A stretch of 64,000 bases of DNA, from contig JBBCHM010000001.1 in the NCBI GenBank assembly GCA_037200045.1, positions 2,604,001-2,668,000 of the forward strand, given 5' to 3'. The notes beneath the pieces were generated by a model. That model did not search any database, was not told the DNA's origin, and saw nothing but the letters and a program-made list of their open reading frames with translations. Of the stretch, positions 23,614 to 32,491 are shown piece by piece (positions within the stretch are counted from its first letter, which is position 1; each line of letters begins with the position of its first letter). The position numbers and the translations under genes were made by a program. The stretch comes from Rhizomicrobium sp. GTDB lineage: Bacteria; Pseudomonadota; Alphaproteobacteria; Micropepsales; Micropepsaceae.

Positions 23614-24477
23614 TCAGGCGCCGCTCATATCGGCATAGAGCGCGATCAGCGCGGTCTCTGGCCGCCGGTCCGTGCGATGCGCGATGTAGGACCAGCCCAG
23701 CCGCCGCGCCAGCGCGCCCAGCGTTTCGGCATGCGCCTTGAACCGCGCGCGATAGGCCGACGCCACGCTCTCGGCGCGGCCGATGGTTTCGCCGAGATCG
23801 CCCTTGGCGTCTTCGAAGCGCACGCGCCCGGCATAGGGGAAGTCCTCTTCCGCCGGATCGATGATGTGCACGATCTGTCCGGTCACCGCCGAATGCGAAA
23901 GCCGCCGCAGCGTCGCCTCGACCGCGTTCAGCGGCGAGAGAAAATCGCTGAACCAGACGAACTGCGCGTTCTTGGTGATCGCCGCGTCGGGCGGCAGCGC
24001 CTCCGGTCGTCCGGGACCGTCAAGAAGCGTGTGCCCGATGCGCCGCAGCGCCGCGCGCGAACTGGCCGGCGCATGGCCGTCGCCATAGAGCGCGACACGC
24101 TCGCCGCCGCGCACCAGCAGCGACGCCAGCGCAAGGCCCAAAAGCTTGGCGCGTTCCGCCTTGGTGGTCTTGCCGCTCGCGAACTGCATGCCGGCCGAGG
24201 TATCGCACCAGAACCACACCGACTGCGCCGCCTCCCATTCACGCTCGCGCACGAACAGATGCTGCGACTTGGCCGATTGCCGCCAGTCGATCGCGCTCGC
24301 CGCGTCCTCCGGCGTATAGCGGCGGAACTGCCAGAAGCTCTCGCCCATGCCGGCCTTGCGCCGTCCGTGCACGCCGAGACTCACCGCCGCCGCCAGCCGC
24401 TCGGCATCGAGCAGCAGCGGCGGCAGGCCGGCGCCGAGCGCCTCGGCTTCGTATTGCAAATTGGTGTTGGGACTCAA
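23614..24477 (-). CDS. DUF58 domain protein
   Basis: 287 aa from a TTG that overlaps the MoxR stop (TTGA), a coupled start; the longer open frame upstream is within moxR and is not used. The DUF58 signature RRYTPEDAASAIDWRQSAKSQHLFVREREWE is complete, followed by a VWA-like half (VWFWCDTSAGMQF ... FVWFSDFLSP). DUF58 proteins occur almost always next to MoxR ATPases and are thought to be their client or adaptor. No membrane helices are visible. Confidence 0.85.
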   Translation of the reverse strand: MSPNTNLQYEAEALGAGLPPLLLDAERLAAAVSLGVHGRRKAGMGESFWQFRRYTPEDAASAIDWRQSAKSQHLFVREREWEAAQSVWFWCDTSAGMQFASGKTTKAERAKLLGLALASLLVRGGERVALYGDGHAPASSRAALRRIGHTLLDGPGRPEALPPDAAITKNAQFVWFSDFLSPLNAVEATLRRLSHSAVTGQIVHIIDPAEEDFPYAGRVRFEDAKGDLGETIGRAESVASAYRARFKAHAETLGALARRLGWSYIAHRTDRRPETALIALYADMSGA

Positions 24478-25469
24478 AGAATGCTCCGGCTGAGCCTTTC
24501 GATGACGGAGGTCACCGTCATGCCTTCGGCGCGCGCCGGGAAGGTGAGCGCCATGCGATGGCGCAGCACCGGCTGCGCCAGGGCCTCGACATCGTCGGTC
24601 GAGGGCGCCAGCCGCCCCTCGATCAGGGCGCGGGCCCGCACCGCCAGCATGAAGGCCTGGCTCGCGCGCGGGCCGGGGCCCCAGGCGACCGCGTCGCGGA
24701 TGTCCTTCAAAGCTTCCTCGCCGGGCCGCGCCGCGCGCACCAGCTTCAGGATCGCGTCGACCACTTTCTCGCCCACGGGAATATGGCGGACAATTTGCTG
24801 CGCCAGCAGCAGATCGGCCGCGGTGCACACCGCGACCGGCTTCTCCTCTTCGCCGAAGGTCGTCGCCGCCAGCATGCGCCGCTCGGCCTCCTTGTCGGGA
24901 TAGCCGATGTCGATCTGCAACAGGAACCGGTCGAGCTGCGCCTCGGGCAGCGGATAGGTGCCTTCCTGCTCCAGCGGGTTCTGCGTCGCCAGCACATGGA
25001 ACGGCTTGGGCAGGTCATAGCGCTGGCCGGCCACGGTGACGTGCCGCTCCTGCATCGCCTGCAAGAGCGCCGATTGGGTGCGCGGGCTGGCGCGGTTGAT
25101 CTCGTCCGCCATCAGCAATTGGGTGAACACCGGCCCGGCGATGAAGCGGAAGCTGCGCTTGCCGTCCGCCTCTTCCAGGACTTCGGAGCCGATGATGTCG
25201 GTCGGCATCAGGTCAGGCGTGAACTGGATGCGCTTCCAGTCGAGGCCGAGCACGATGCCCAGCGTCTCGACCAGCTTGGTCTTGGCGAGGCCCGGCACGC
25301 CGATCAGAAGGCCGTGGCCTCCGGCGAGCAGCGTCACCAGCGTCTGCTCGATCACCGCGTCCTGGCCGAAGATCGCCCGGCCGACCGCCTCGCGCACCTT
25401 GGCCAGCGTGGCCGCGGCGCGCTCCAGATGGGCGGCGGCGCCGGAACTCTCAGCCACGATGTCGTTCAT
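24474..25469 (-). CDS. MoxR-family AAA+ ATPase
   Basis: 331 aa. Walker A GVPGLAKTKLVE, Walker B LLMADEINRA, sensor 1 VLATQNPLEQEGTYPLPEAQLDRFL and the C-terminal lid are present, all MoxR hallmarks. MoxR proteins are chaperone-like ATPases that activate or assemble VWA-containing partners. First gene of a four-gene coupled operon (MoxR, DUF58, DUF4159, VWA). The start at 25469 fits family length; upstream codons are not conserved-looking. Confidence 0.92.
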   Translation of the reverse strand: MNDIVAESSGAAAHLERAAATLAKVREAVGRAIFGQDAVIEQTLVTLLAGGHGLLIGVPGLAKTKLVETLGIVLGLDWKRIQFTPDLMPTDIIGSEVLEEADGKRSFRFIAGPVFTQLLMADEINRASPRTQSALLQAMQERHVTVAGQRYDLPKPFHVLATQNPLEQEGTYPLPEAQLDRFLLQIDIGYPDKEAERRMLAATTFGEEEKPVAVCTAADLLLAQQIVRHIPVGEKVVDAILKLVRAARPGEEALKDIRDAVAWGPGPRASQAFMLAVRARALIEGRLAPSTDDVEALAQPVLRHRMALTFPARAEGMTVTSVIERLSRSIL

Positions 25470-25614
25470 AAAGGGGGGTCCGGATGCTTGGTTGCCGGTC
25501 CGCTGGCAGCACCCTATCTTCCTGGATGCGCCGGGACGTGACTTATCTACCCCGGCGGTGCACACGCAACAAGCAAAACACCCTCCCCGCACAGGGCCGT
25601 GATGCCCCGCGCCG

Positions 25615-25690
25615 CACGGCGGCGCAATGATGGACATGGCTTAACCGACATGAGCGGCGGCGGATCCCCCCCTCGGCCTCGCAAGCCTGA
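25615..25690. repeat. Imperfect duplicate of the DUF1285 gene start (copy 1)
   Basis: This stretch aligns with 26852-26914. Shared blocks include AACCGA(C/T)ATGAGCGGCGG and GGCCTCGCAAGCCTG, with small indels. Copy 2 is the real start of the DUF1285 gene, so copy 1 looks like a remnant left when the gene at 25742-26755 was inserted or the region was duplicated. The rest of the 25470-25741 gap shows no other feature. Confidence 0.6.
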
Positions 25691-25741
25691 GGCGGGCGCC
25701 TTATTTCGCCAAGCCTCTCTCCGCGGATCGGATGGGCTTTC

Positions 25742-26755
25742 TCAGTTTCCGTTGATATTTCCGGTTTGCTCGATGTTCCTTTGCTGCTGAGCGGCACCGG
25801 CCCGCACCGACTGGCAATTCGCGTCGCACGTGCTCCCCGTCGAGCCGCCCGATCCGCCGCCGCCGCTCAACATCGATCCAATGATGCGGGCCATGTTATC
25901 GCGCGACTGGGGCCTGCCGAGCGGCCGGCACGCGGTTTCGTTCCAGAACTGCAGGCAGCGCACGCTGTCACCGGATAGCTTGACCAACACCGTTCCCGGC
26001 GATCCGCCGTTGAATGTGTAATGGCCGGTCAGAATGTCGGCGCCCTTCTCCCGTTTTTCGTGAACATCCGACACGCTGGCGATATCGTACCGCCACATCA
26101 GCCAGCTCTGCGAATCCTGCCGAATGATGCCATCCAGCTTGCGGGCGAGAGGATCGTTGGCGAGGCGTGCTTCGGCGGCGGCAAGCCGGCGTTCCGCATC
26201 GGCTTGTTCCCGCGCCCGTTGCGCCGCGACCTGGGCGTAATCGACGAATTGGGATTCGCGCGTATCGACTTGGAATTGAATGCGCTGCCCCTCGCTATTC
26301 GTCGAATCGTAGCCTCCGGAGAGGCTTGCCTTGTCGCAATGGGCGGTCAGTTCGCCCGCGCCGAACATGATATGGCACGTATCTCCGTCACGGCGGCCGC
26401 GGAAAGGCTCCGCTCGCAGACCGCCGGTGGTCTGCACGCTGCCCTGTATGGCCGTCCCGTCGAACTCGACGGCAATCTGATAATTTCCCGAGACATTTCT
26501 CGTTCTCGCGGGATTGAAGGTCGGTATGCCCAGGCCGGCCGGCCGTCTTCCCGGGAAAAAGAACATTCCTTCGTAATGGCCGGTATAAGTGACTTTCCCC
26601 TTGAAATCGTCGGGCAAGGAGTTGCCGGCCGAATTCTCCGTAGCCGCATCCCGCGACGGAGGTTGATCCGAGTAAGACTGTGCGTGGGTCGCGGTCAGCG
26701 CGGCAAGAAGCATCGCGATGGAAGAGACAAACAGACTCAAATGCTTTACCGCCAT
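25742..26755 (-). CDS. Secreted hypothetical protein, probably inserted here
   Basis: 337 aa; no family recognised. A signal peptide (MAVKHLSLFVSSIAMLLAAL, cleaved after THA) directs export. The body is beta-rich with scattered cysteines (DTCHIMFGAGELTAHCDKAS; VRCLQFWNETACRPLG). A helical, Ala/Arg-rich segment at about residues 170-205 (AQRAREQADAERRLAAAEAR) and a Gly/Ser-rich tail with CDANC follow. GGGGGA precedes the ATG. Its GC content looks lower than that of its neighbours, and it is bracketed by imperfect duplicates of the DUF1285 start, which suggests acquisition between moxR and DUF1285. Confidence 0.7.
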   Translation of the reverse strand: MAVKHLSLFVSSIAMLLAALTATHAQSYSDQPPSRDAATENSAGNSLPDDFKGKVTYTGHYEGMFFFPGRRPAGLGIPTFNPARTRNVSGNYQIAVEFDGTAIQGSVQTTGGLRAEPFRGRRDGDTCHIMFGAGELTAHCDKASLSGGYDSTNSEGQRIQFQVDTRESQFVDYAQVAAQRAREQADAERRLAAAEARLANDPLARKLDGIIRQDSQSWLMWRYDIASVSDVHEKREKGADILTGHYTFNGGSPGTVLVKLSGDSVRCLQFWNETACRPLGRPQSRDNMARIIGSMLSGGGGSGGSTGSTCDANCQSVRAGAAQQQRNIEQTGNINGN

Positions 26756-26851
26756 GGCGCGCGTCCCCCGCTCCCGTGTAAGTGCAAATGAAGACAAAGA
26801 AGTGAGCAATTTGGCTAGCATGCGGTCTAGAATTTGTCCATTGGCCGGATA

Positions 26852-26914
26852 TGGCGGCACGATGGTGGACCAACCGATATGAGCGGCGGATTTCCCTTGG
26901 GCCTCGCAAGCCTG
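26852..26914. repeat. Duplicate of the DUF1285 gene start (copy 2, functional)
   Basis: This copy overlaps the real DUF1285 start codon at 26879 and pairs with 25615-25690. About three quarters of the bases match once small gaps are allowed. Confidence 0.6.
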
Positions 26915-27445
26915 CAGCGCGACGCCGCCGCCGGGCGCGGCCTGCCGCCGGTGGAGAAATGGAACCCGGCCCATTGCGGCGACATCGACATCCGCATCGC
27001 GCGCGACGGCACCTGGTATCACGAGGGCAGCCCGATCGGCCGCAAGGAGTTGGTCCGCCTTTTTTCGACCATATTGCGCCGCGACCCCGATGGCTTCGTC
27101 CTCATCACCCCGGCCGAGAAGATGCGCATCGTGGTCGAGGACGCGCCGTTCCTCGCCGTGCTGCTGGACGTGGAGGGCGCGGGCCGCGACCAGAAGCTCG
27201 TCTTCACGACCAATGTCGGCGACCAGACTATGGCCGGCCCCGCCAATCCCATCCGCGTCGAGACCGATCCCGCGACGCAGGAGCCGGCGCCCTACGTCCA
27301 TGTCCGCAAGGGGCTGGAGGCACGCATCGCGCGTCCGGTGTTCTACCAGCTCGCCGATCTCGCCGTGCCGGGCGAGGGCGAGCATCGCGGCCTGCTCGGC
27401 GTGTGGAGCGGCGGCGCATTCTATCCTTTGGGCCGTCCCGAATGA
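26879..27445 (+). CDS. DUF1285 domain protein
   Basis: 188 aa. Conserved DUF1285 features: PPVEKWNPAHCGDIDIRIARDGTWYHEGSPIGRKELVRLFSTILRRD near the N-terminus, then a beta-rich second half with PYVHVRKGLEARIARPVFYQL and GVWSGGAFYPLG at the end. The family is widespread in alphaproteobacteria, has a two-domain fold, and is of unknown function. It leads a conserved four-gene cluster; its stop overlaps the next start (ATGA). The ATG at 26879 is chosen because the family begins about there. Confidence 0.85.
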   Translation: MSGGFPLGLASLQRDAAAGRGLPPVEKWNPAHCGDIDIRIARDGTWYHEGSPIGRKELVRLFSTILRRDPDGFVLITPAEKMRIVVEDAPFLAVLLDVEGAGRDQKLVFTTNVGDQTMAGPANPIRVETDPATQEPAPYVHVRKGLEARIARPVFYQLADLAVPGEGEHRGLLGVWSGGAFYPLGRPE

Positions 27446-28101
27446 GCGCGCCGGAGGAATCGCCCGTCCAGATCGGCCAGCGCATCGTCAGCGGCGGCAT
27501 CGACCTGTTGCGCTCGCGCCTGTTGCACGAACCGCCGCTGCTGCCGCTCGTGCCGACCCGCAGCGACTACGACCTCAATCCGCAGAACCGTCCGGCGAAG
27601 AAGCCCGACCTCACCCCCGCCGCCGTGCTCCTGCCGCTGATCCTGCGCCGCGAGCCGCATGTGCTTTTGACCCAGCGCACCGACAGCCTCACCCAGCATG
27701 CCGGGCAGGTCGCCTTTCCCGGCGGCCGCGTCGAACCGAACGACGTCTCGCTGGTCGAGACCGCGCTGCGCGAGACGCAGGAGGAGACCGGCATCGAGCC
27801 GGCCTTCGTCACCGTCGCCGGCTTCCTCGACGCCTACGAGACCGGCACCGGCTATGCCATCCTGCCGGTGGTCGGCATCCTCTCCGAAGGCTTCGCGCTC
27901 GCGCCCCATGAAGGGGAGGTCGCCAGCATCTTCGAGGTGCCGCTCGCCTTCCTGCTCGATCCCGCCAACCGGAAGAAACAGTCCCGCGAATTCCAGGGCC
28001 GCACGCGCAGCTTCTATGCCTTCACCTATGAAGACCATTACATCTGGGGCGCGACGGCGGCGATGCTGATCGATTTCGGCGAGCGGATCAGCCGGCCATG
28101 A
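27442..28101 (+). CDS. CoA pyrophosphatase (Nudix)
   Basis: 219 aa. The UPF0035 motif LLTQRTDSLTQHAGQVAFPGG runs straight into the Nudix box (GGRVEPNDVSLVETALRETQEETGI), the pair that defines NudL/CoA-diphosphatase-like enzymes. These split CoA into 3',5'-ADP and 4'-phosphopantetheine. ATGA overlap with DUF1285 upstream and DUF6111 downstream indicates one coupled transcript. Confidence 0.9.
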   Translation: MSAPEESPVQIGQRIVSGGIDLLRSRLLHEPPLLPLVPTRSDYDLNPQNRPAKKPDLTPAAVLLPLILRREPHVLLTQRTDSLTQHAGQVAFPGGRVEPNDVSLVETALRETQEETGIEPAFVTVAGFLDAYETGTGYAILPVVGILSEGFALAPHEGEVASIFEVPLAFLLDPANRKKQSREFQGRTRSFYAFTYEDHYIWGATAAMLIDFGERISRP

Positions 28102-28376
28102 CCCGCACCATCCTCGAACGCGTGCTGCTGTTCGCCTTGCCGTTCGTCCTGTTCGGCGGCTACGTCCTGCTGCTGCGCCTGCGGCCGCTGGCCCGCCGGC
28201 CGGCCACGCCCTGGACCTGGCTTGTCGTCGCGGGCCTGGCGCTGGTGGCGCTCAGCTTCCTCGCGCTCGGCTTCCTGGAGGGCGAGCCGATCACCGGCAC
28301 CTATGTCGCGCCGCATGTGGTGAATGGCCGGATCGTTCCGGGCTATGTTGCGCCGCTACCGGAGAAGAAGCCTTGA
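28098..28376 (+). CDS. DUF6111-type small membrane protein
   Basis: 92 aa. Two membrane helices (LLFALPFVLFGGYVLLLRL; WTWLVVAGLALVALSFLALGF) and a short polar tail ending in GYVAPLPEKKP. Its place between the CoA pyrophosphatase and cca genes, overlapping both by 4 bp, matches the alphaproteobacterial DUF6111 family. Function unknown. Confidence 0.75.
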   Translation: MTRTILERVLLFALPFVLFGGYVLLLRLRPLARRPATPWTWLVVAGLALVALSFLALGFLEGEPITGTYVAPHVVNGRIVPGYVAPLPEKKP

Positions 28377-29605
28377 AACTCGATCCCAAGCGCCACGCCT
28401 GGATGACCGCGCCGGAGACGCGCGCCGTGTTGAACGCGCTGGGCGGCGCGGGCAAATTCGTCGGCGGCGCGGTGCGCAATGCGCTGCTGGGAAAGCCGGT
28501 CGCCGACATCGATATCGCGACGCCGCTCCTGCCCGATGACGTAACGGCACGCCTGAAGGCCGCCGGCCTCGGCGCGGTGCCGACCGGCATCGAGCACGGC
28601 ACGGTGACGGCGGTCGCCAACGGCAAGCCGTTCGAAGTCACCACCTTGCGCCGCGATGTCGCGACCGACGGGCGCCGCGCCGTCGTCGCCTTCACGACCG
28701 ATTGGGCGCAGGACGCCCAACGCCGCGACTTCACCATGAACGCGCTCTATGCCGATGCCGATGGCGAGATCCTCGACACGGTCGGCGGCGTCGCCGATCT
28801 ACAGGCCGGCCATGTCCGCTTCGTCGGCGATGCCGCGACCCGCATCCGCGAGGATTATCTGCGCATCCTGCGCCTGTTCCGCTTCCACGCCTGGTACGGC
28901 AAGGGCCCGATCGACAGCGCCGCGCTGCACGCCGCCGCGGCGGAGCGGGGCGGGCTCACCATGCTCGCCGGCGAGCGGGTGTCCAAGGAGATGCTGCGCC
29001 TGCTGGAGGCCGACGATCCGGTGCCCGCGCTGCGCCAGATGGCGGCGAGCGGCATCCTGACCGACATCCTGATCGGCAATCTGAACATTCCCCGCCTCGA
29101 AAAGCTGGTGCGGATCGACGCCGAAGCCTTCTTCGCGCCCGACGCGATCCTGCGCCTCGCCGCGCTCTTGCCGGCCGACGCCGCCGAGGCCCGCGCCGTG
29201 GCGAAGGAATGGCGGCTCTCCAACGCCGACGCCGACCGCCTCGCCGACATCGCCGGGGCGCGCGAGAAAATCGTGTCCTATCTGTCGGTGAAGGAGATGC
29301 GCAAGCTGCTCTACCGGCTCGGCGCCGGCCCGTTCAAGGACCGCGTCTTCCTGAAATGGGCGGAGGATCCCAAGGAGTCGAATGCCGTTCAGTGGCGCAT
29401 GCTGCTCGCCGTCGCCGATGCCTGGGAGCGCCCGCGCTTCCCGCTGACCGGCCGCGAGGTGATGCTGGCCGGCGTGCCGGAAGGCCCGCTGGTCGGCCGC
29501 ATCCTGGAGGAGGTCGAGGACTGGTGGATCGACGCCGACTTCATCGAGGACGAATTCTCCCTCGCCGAACGCCTGAAAGCCGTGGTCCAGGCGACGGCGT
29601 ATTGA
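28373..29605 (+). CDS. cca: CCA tRNA nucleotidyltransferase
   Basis: 410 aa from a TTG that overlaps the upstream stop (TTGA). Class II CCA-adding enzyme features: FVGGAVRNALLGKPVADIDIAT (nucleotidyltransferase motif with D-x-D), RRDFTMNALYAD, and RIREDYLRILRLFRFHAWYG. The helical C-terminal half positions the tRNA acceptor end. It adds or repairs the 3'-CCA of tRNAs. Last of the coupled DUF1285-Nudix-DUF6111-cca run. Confidence 0.93.
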   Translation: MKLDPKRHAWMTAPETRAVLNALGGAGKFVGGAVRNALLGKPVADIDIATPLLPDDVTARLKAAGLGAVPTGIEHGTVTAVANGKPFEVTTLRRDVATDGRRAVVAFTTDWAQDAQRRDFTMNALYADADGEILDTVGGVADLQAGHVRFVGDAATRIREDYLRILRLFRFHAWYGKGPIDSAALHAAAAERGGLTMLAGERVSKEMLRLLEADDPVPALRQMAASGILTDILIGNLNIPRLEKLVRIDAEAFFAPDAILRLAALLPADAAEARAVAKEWRLSNADADRLADIAGAREKIVSYLSVKEMRKLLYRLGAGPFKDRVFLKWAEDPKESNAVQWRMLLAVADAWERPRFPLTGREVMLAGVPEGPLVGRILEEVEDWWIDADFIEDEFSLAERLKAVVQATAY

Positions 29606-29619
29606 GCGTGAGGGGCGAG

Positions 29620-29943
29620 ATGTCCGCGCGAATTTCGTTCTGCCTGGGACTATTCGTGATCGTCGGTGTGTGTTGCCGGATTTCCGCGTCGGCCGCGCAT
29701 CCGAAATACTGCATCGACATGATCTTCGAACCGGGCGGCGGGATCCTGCTCGACGGACGGCGGGTTGCGGTCGGTCCGGATTTCGATGAGGCGCTGAAGG
29801 CGATCTCCCGTTCGGACGGCCCGCATCGCCTTTGTCTTGTTCCCAATAAGCGCAACAGATACGCCGAAGTCGCGGCGGCTCTGGCCGCCATCCAGAAAGC
29901 CGGGCTTCAGATCAATATGACGGCCTATGAGAGGTCCAATTAG
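29620..29943 (+). CDS. Exported ExbD periplasmic-domain-like small protein
   Basis: 107 aa. A signal peptide (MSARISFCLGLFVIVGVCCR ...) precedes a domain that reads like the periplasmic part of ExbD/TolR: ILLDGRRVAVGPDFDEALKAI ... RLCLVPNKRNRYAEVAAALAAIQKAGL. The usual ExbD N-terminal membrane helix with its functional Asp is absent, and no exbB lies nearby, so it is not a working proton channel subunit. ATG at 29620 follows GAGGGG; a GTG 12 bases upstream is possible. Function unknown. Confidence 0.6.
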   Translation: MSARISFCLGLFVIVGVCCRISASAAHPKYCIDMIFEPGGGILLDGRRVAVGPDFDEALKAISRSDGPHRLCLVPNKRNRYAEVAAALAAIQKAGLQINMTAYERSN

Positions 29944-29946
29944 CGC

Positions 29947-30792
29947 ATGTCCTTCCAAATCCTCGACACGCTCACGCTCCCCGGCGACCCCTACAAGCCG
30001 AACGACGATGCCTTCGGCCATGCCGACAGCGCCGCCGTGGTGCTCGACGGCGCCACCAGCCTCGGCGATCCCTTGATGCCCGGCGACAGCGACGCGGCCT
30101 GGATCGCGCATTTCGGCGCGCGGCGGCTGATGGCGCACGCCAAGGACGGCGACGCGCCCAAGGACGCGCTGCGCCACACGCTCGCCGACGCGGAAAAATC
30201 CTTCAAGGCGCTGCGCCGCCGCGCGCCCGAGGCGATGTGGGAAATGCCTTTCGCCTCGATGGCCTTTGCCGCCGAGGCCGAAGGCGGTTTCGATTTCCTG
30301 TGGTATGGCGACTGCGCCGGTGTGCTGCTGCGGCCCGGCGAGACGGTCGAGGTCTTGGGCGAATCCTTCGCCAAGAAGGCGCAGGAATCCGCCCATGTCG
30401 CGCGCCTCGCCAAGGAGAAGAATCTGTCGCCGGCCTCCGGCGCCAACCGGCCCGAATATCTGCCGTCGCTGCGCAAATCGCGCGCGCGGCTCAACAGCGG
30501 CAGCCATTGGGCCTTCAGCCCCGACGAACGCGCCGCCGAACATGTCGCGAGCAAGCACGTCGCGGCGCCGGCGGGTTCGAGCCTGTTGCTCGCCTCGGAC
30601 GGCTTCCTGGCGCTCGCCACGGATTATGGCGCCCACACGGTCGATAGCCTGATGGCGAAGGCGCTGAGCGCCGGCCTCGCCGCGCTGGCCGAGGAGCTGC
30701 GCGCCATCGAGGCGGCCGATGCCGAAGGTCACAAATTCCCGCGCTTCAAGAAAAGCGACGACGCCACCGCGGTGCTGCTGCGGCTGGGTTAG
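29947..30792 (+). CDS. PP2C-like protein serine/threonine phosphatase
   Basis: 281 aa. Metal-binding elements of the PP2C fold are visible: KPNDDAFGHADSAAVVLDGATSLG at the N-terminus, DFLWYGDCAGVLL in the middle, SLLLASDGFLAL late, and DDATAVLLRLG at the end. This supports a Mn/Mg-dependent phosphatase acting on phosphoproteins. Starts 3 bp after the ExbD-like stop, so the two are probably co-transcribed. No partner kinase is in the window. Confidence 0.82.
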   Translation: MSFQILDTLTLPGDPYKPNDDAFGHADSAAVVLDGATSLGDPLMPGDSDAAWIAHFGARRLMAHAKDGDAPKDALRHTLADAEKSFKALRRRAPEAMWEMPFASMAFAAEAEGGFDFLWYGDCAGVLLRPGETVEVLGESFAKKAQESAHVARLAKEKNLSPASGANRPEYLPSLRKSRARLNSGSHWAFSPDERAAEHVASKHVAAPAGSSLLLASDGFLALATDYGAHTVDSLMAKALSAGLAALAEELRAIEAADAEGHKFPRFKKSDDATAVLLRLG

Positions 30793-30830
30793 AGCTGTTT
30801 CGGTTTGGATTGAATCATTCAAAGAATAGC

Positions 30831-30912
30831 CGTCATCGCCCGCTTCATGCGGGCGATCCAATTTTCTTTGTGCGGCCAAATTGGATTGCCCGGACGAGCC
30901 GGGCAATGACGG
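30831..30912. repeat. Intergenic palindromic doublet, family A
   Basis: The left arm begins CGTCATCGCCCGCTTCATGC and the right arm ends GGGCAATGACG, each a hairpin, with a 10-bp loop TTGTGCGGCC between the arms. The left arm differs at a single base from that at 47477-47513. It lies between convergent PP2C and terC genes. Confidence 0.8.
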
Positions 30913-30945
30913 CGTTTTGAACGAGCGATTCCACTTCAAGCCGCT

Positions 30946-31596
30946 CTACCCGGCGGTTCCCTGCATCAGCATCCAGCCGCCCTGCCAGATCATCTTGATC
31001 GCGACATAGAGCACGATGAACAGCCCGGCATAGCTGACCCAGGGATGGCGGTTCAGCACCTTGGCGATCACGCTCGCCGCGATGCCCATCAAGCCGATCG
31101 ACAGCATCAGGCCGACCGCCAGCACCGCCAGGTTCTTCTGCGCCGCGCCGGCGACCGCCAGCACGTTGTCGAGCGACATGGAAAGGTCGGCGGCGGCGAT
31201 CTGCACGATCGCGCGGCGCACCATCGCGGTGCTCGCCTCGGCGTTGAACGGCCCGCCGAGCTTGTTCGCGACGGTCTTGAGCGCGTCGAGCGAGTTCTTC
31301 TCCTCGGCGGCGTCGCGGATGTCGCGATAGAGCTTCCAGCACACCCACAAAAGCAGGATGCCGCCCGCGAACATCAATCCGATGACTTCGAGAAGCTGGA
31401 CGGTGATGGAGGCGAGGCACACCCTGAGCACCACCGCGGCGACGAGGCCCCAGAAGATCACCTTGCGGCGCACGATCTGCGGCACGCGGGCCGCCGCCAT
31501 GCCGATCACGAGCGCGTTGTCGCCGGCCAGCACGATGTCGATGAGGACGACTTGCAGGAGCGCGAACAGGGAGGCGTGACTGAACGAAAGCTCCAA
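30946..31596 (-). CDS. TerC/YjbE-family membrane protein, putative metal transporter
   Basis: 216 aa from a TTG with GAGGTG upstream. Six to seven membrane helices with the TerC acidic motifs: VVLIDIVLAGDNALVIGMAA in helix 1-2 and AAADLSMSLDNVLAVAG in the second repeat, where paired Asp/Asn residues probably bind metal. Members of this group are linked to manganese or calcium export and metallation of exported enzymes. The YjbE subgroup is inferred from length and motifs. Monocistronic. Confidence 0.85.
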   Translation of the reverse strand: MELSFSHASLFALLQVVLIDIVLAGDNALVIGMAAARVPQIVRRKVIFWGLVAAVVLRVCLASITVQLLEVIGLMFAGGILLLWVCWKLYRDIRDAAEEKNSLDALKTVANKLGGPFNAEASTAMVRRAIVQIAAADLSMSLDNVLAVAGAAQKNLAVLAVGLMLSIGLMGIAASVIAKVLNRHPWVSYAGLFIVLYVAIKMIWQGGWMLMQGTAG

Positions 31597-31624
31597 AACA
31601 ACGCACCTCGTCGGACGGAAAGAA

Positions 31625-32491
31625 TCAGGGCCAGCGTGCTTCCGGCGGCATCGATACCAGGATGGCGTCGATATTTCCGCCGGTCTTCAGGCCGAATTGC
31701 GTGCCACGGTCCCACAACAGATTGAACTCGACGTAGCGGCCGCGGCGTATGAGCTGGTGGTCGCGGTCCGCCGCGGTCCAGGCCTGCTCCATTCGCCTAC
31801 GTACGATTTGGGGATAGATCGTGGCAAATGCGAGTCCCACGTCGCGGGTAAAAGCGAAATCCTCGCGCCAGTCCCCGCTGTCGAGCCGGTCGTAGAAGAT
31901 TCCCCCGGCGCCGCGCGGTTCCCCGCGATGGGGTAGGTAGAAGTACTCATCGCACCATTTCTTGAAGCGCGGGTAGTAGGTCGCATCGTGCGCGTCGCAC
32001 GCCTGCCGCAGTGCAGCATGGAAATCGGTGGCATCCGCGTCGTTGGGAAACATCGGCGTCAAATCGGCGCCGCCGCCGAACCAGGATTTCGTCGTCACCA
32101 TATGGCGGGTGTTCATGTGCACCGCCGGCACATGCGGGTTCTGCATATGGGCGATCAGCGAGATGCCCGACGACCAGAAGCGCGGGTCCTCCTCGGCGCC
32201 GGGGATCGTCCTGGCGAATTCGGGGGAGAATTTTCCGTACACGGTCGAAACATTGACGCCGACCTTCTCGAACACGCGGCCCTTCATGACGCTCATCACG
32301 CCGCCGCCGGCGTCCGCGCCGTCCTCGCCGGGCCGCGACCAGGCCTTGCGCTCGAACTTCCCCGGCGGCCGGTCGGCAAGCTGGCCGCCATGTTCTTCCT
32401 CGATCGCCTCGAATTGCGCGCAGATGCGGTCGCGCAGGGTTTCGAACCAGGCCCGCGCCTCGGCCTTCCGCTCGTCCGTCGCCTCCGTCAT
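31625..32491 (-). CDS. hemF: Oxygen-dependent coproporphyrinogen III oxidase
   Basis: 288 aa. HemF converts coproporphyrinogen III to protoporphyrinogen IX using O2, in haem synthesis. Family stretches are intact: [55 protein letters not shown], and [19 protein letters not shown]. The conserved His and Asp residues of the active site lie in these. ATG overlaps the trmL stop (ATGA), so both are on one transcript. Aerobic haem synthesis fits the bc1 operon nearby. Confidence 0.95.
   Translation of the reverse strand: MTEATDERKAEARAWFETLRDRICAQFEAIEEEHGGQLADRPPGKFERKAWSRPGEDGADAGGGVMSVMKGRVFEKVGVNVSTVYGKFSPEFARTIPGAEEDPRFWSSGISLIAHMQNPHVPAVHMNTRHMVTTKSWFGGGADLTPMFPNDADATDFHAALRQACDAHDATYYPRFKKWCDEYFYLPHRGEPRGAGGIFYDRLDSGDWREDFAFTRDVGLAFATIYPQIVRRRMEQAWTAADRDHQLIRRGRYVEFNLLWDRGTQFGLKTGGNIDAILVSMPPEARWP

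Noticed and set aside
28702..29619. Long plus-strand frame ending with the ExbD-like protein
   Set aside because: Its first part is a shadow of cca; only the last 107 codons after a good ribosome site look like protein.
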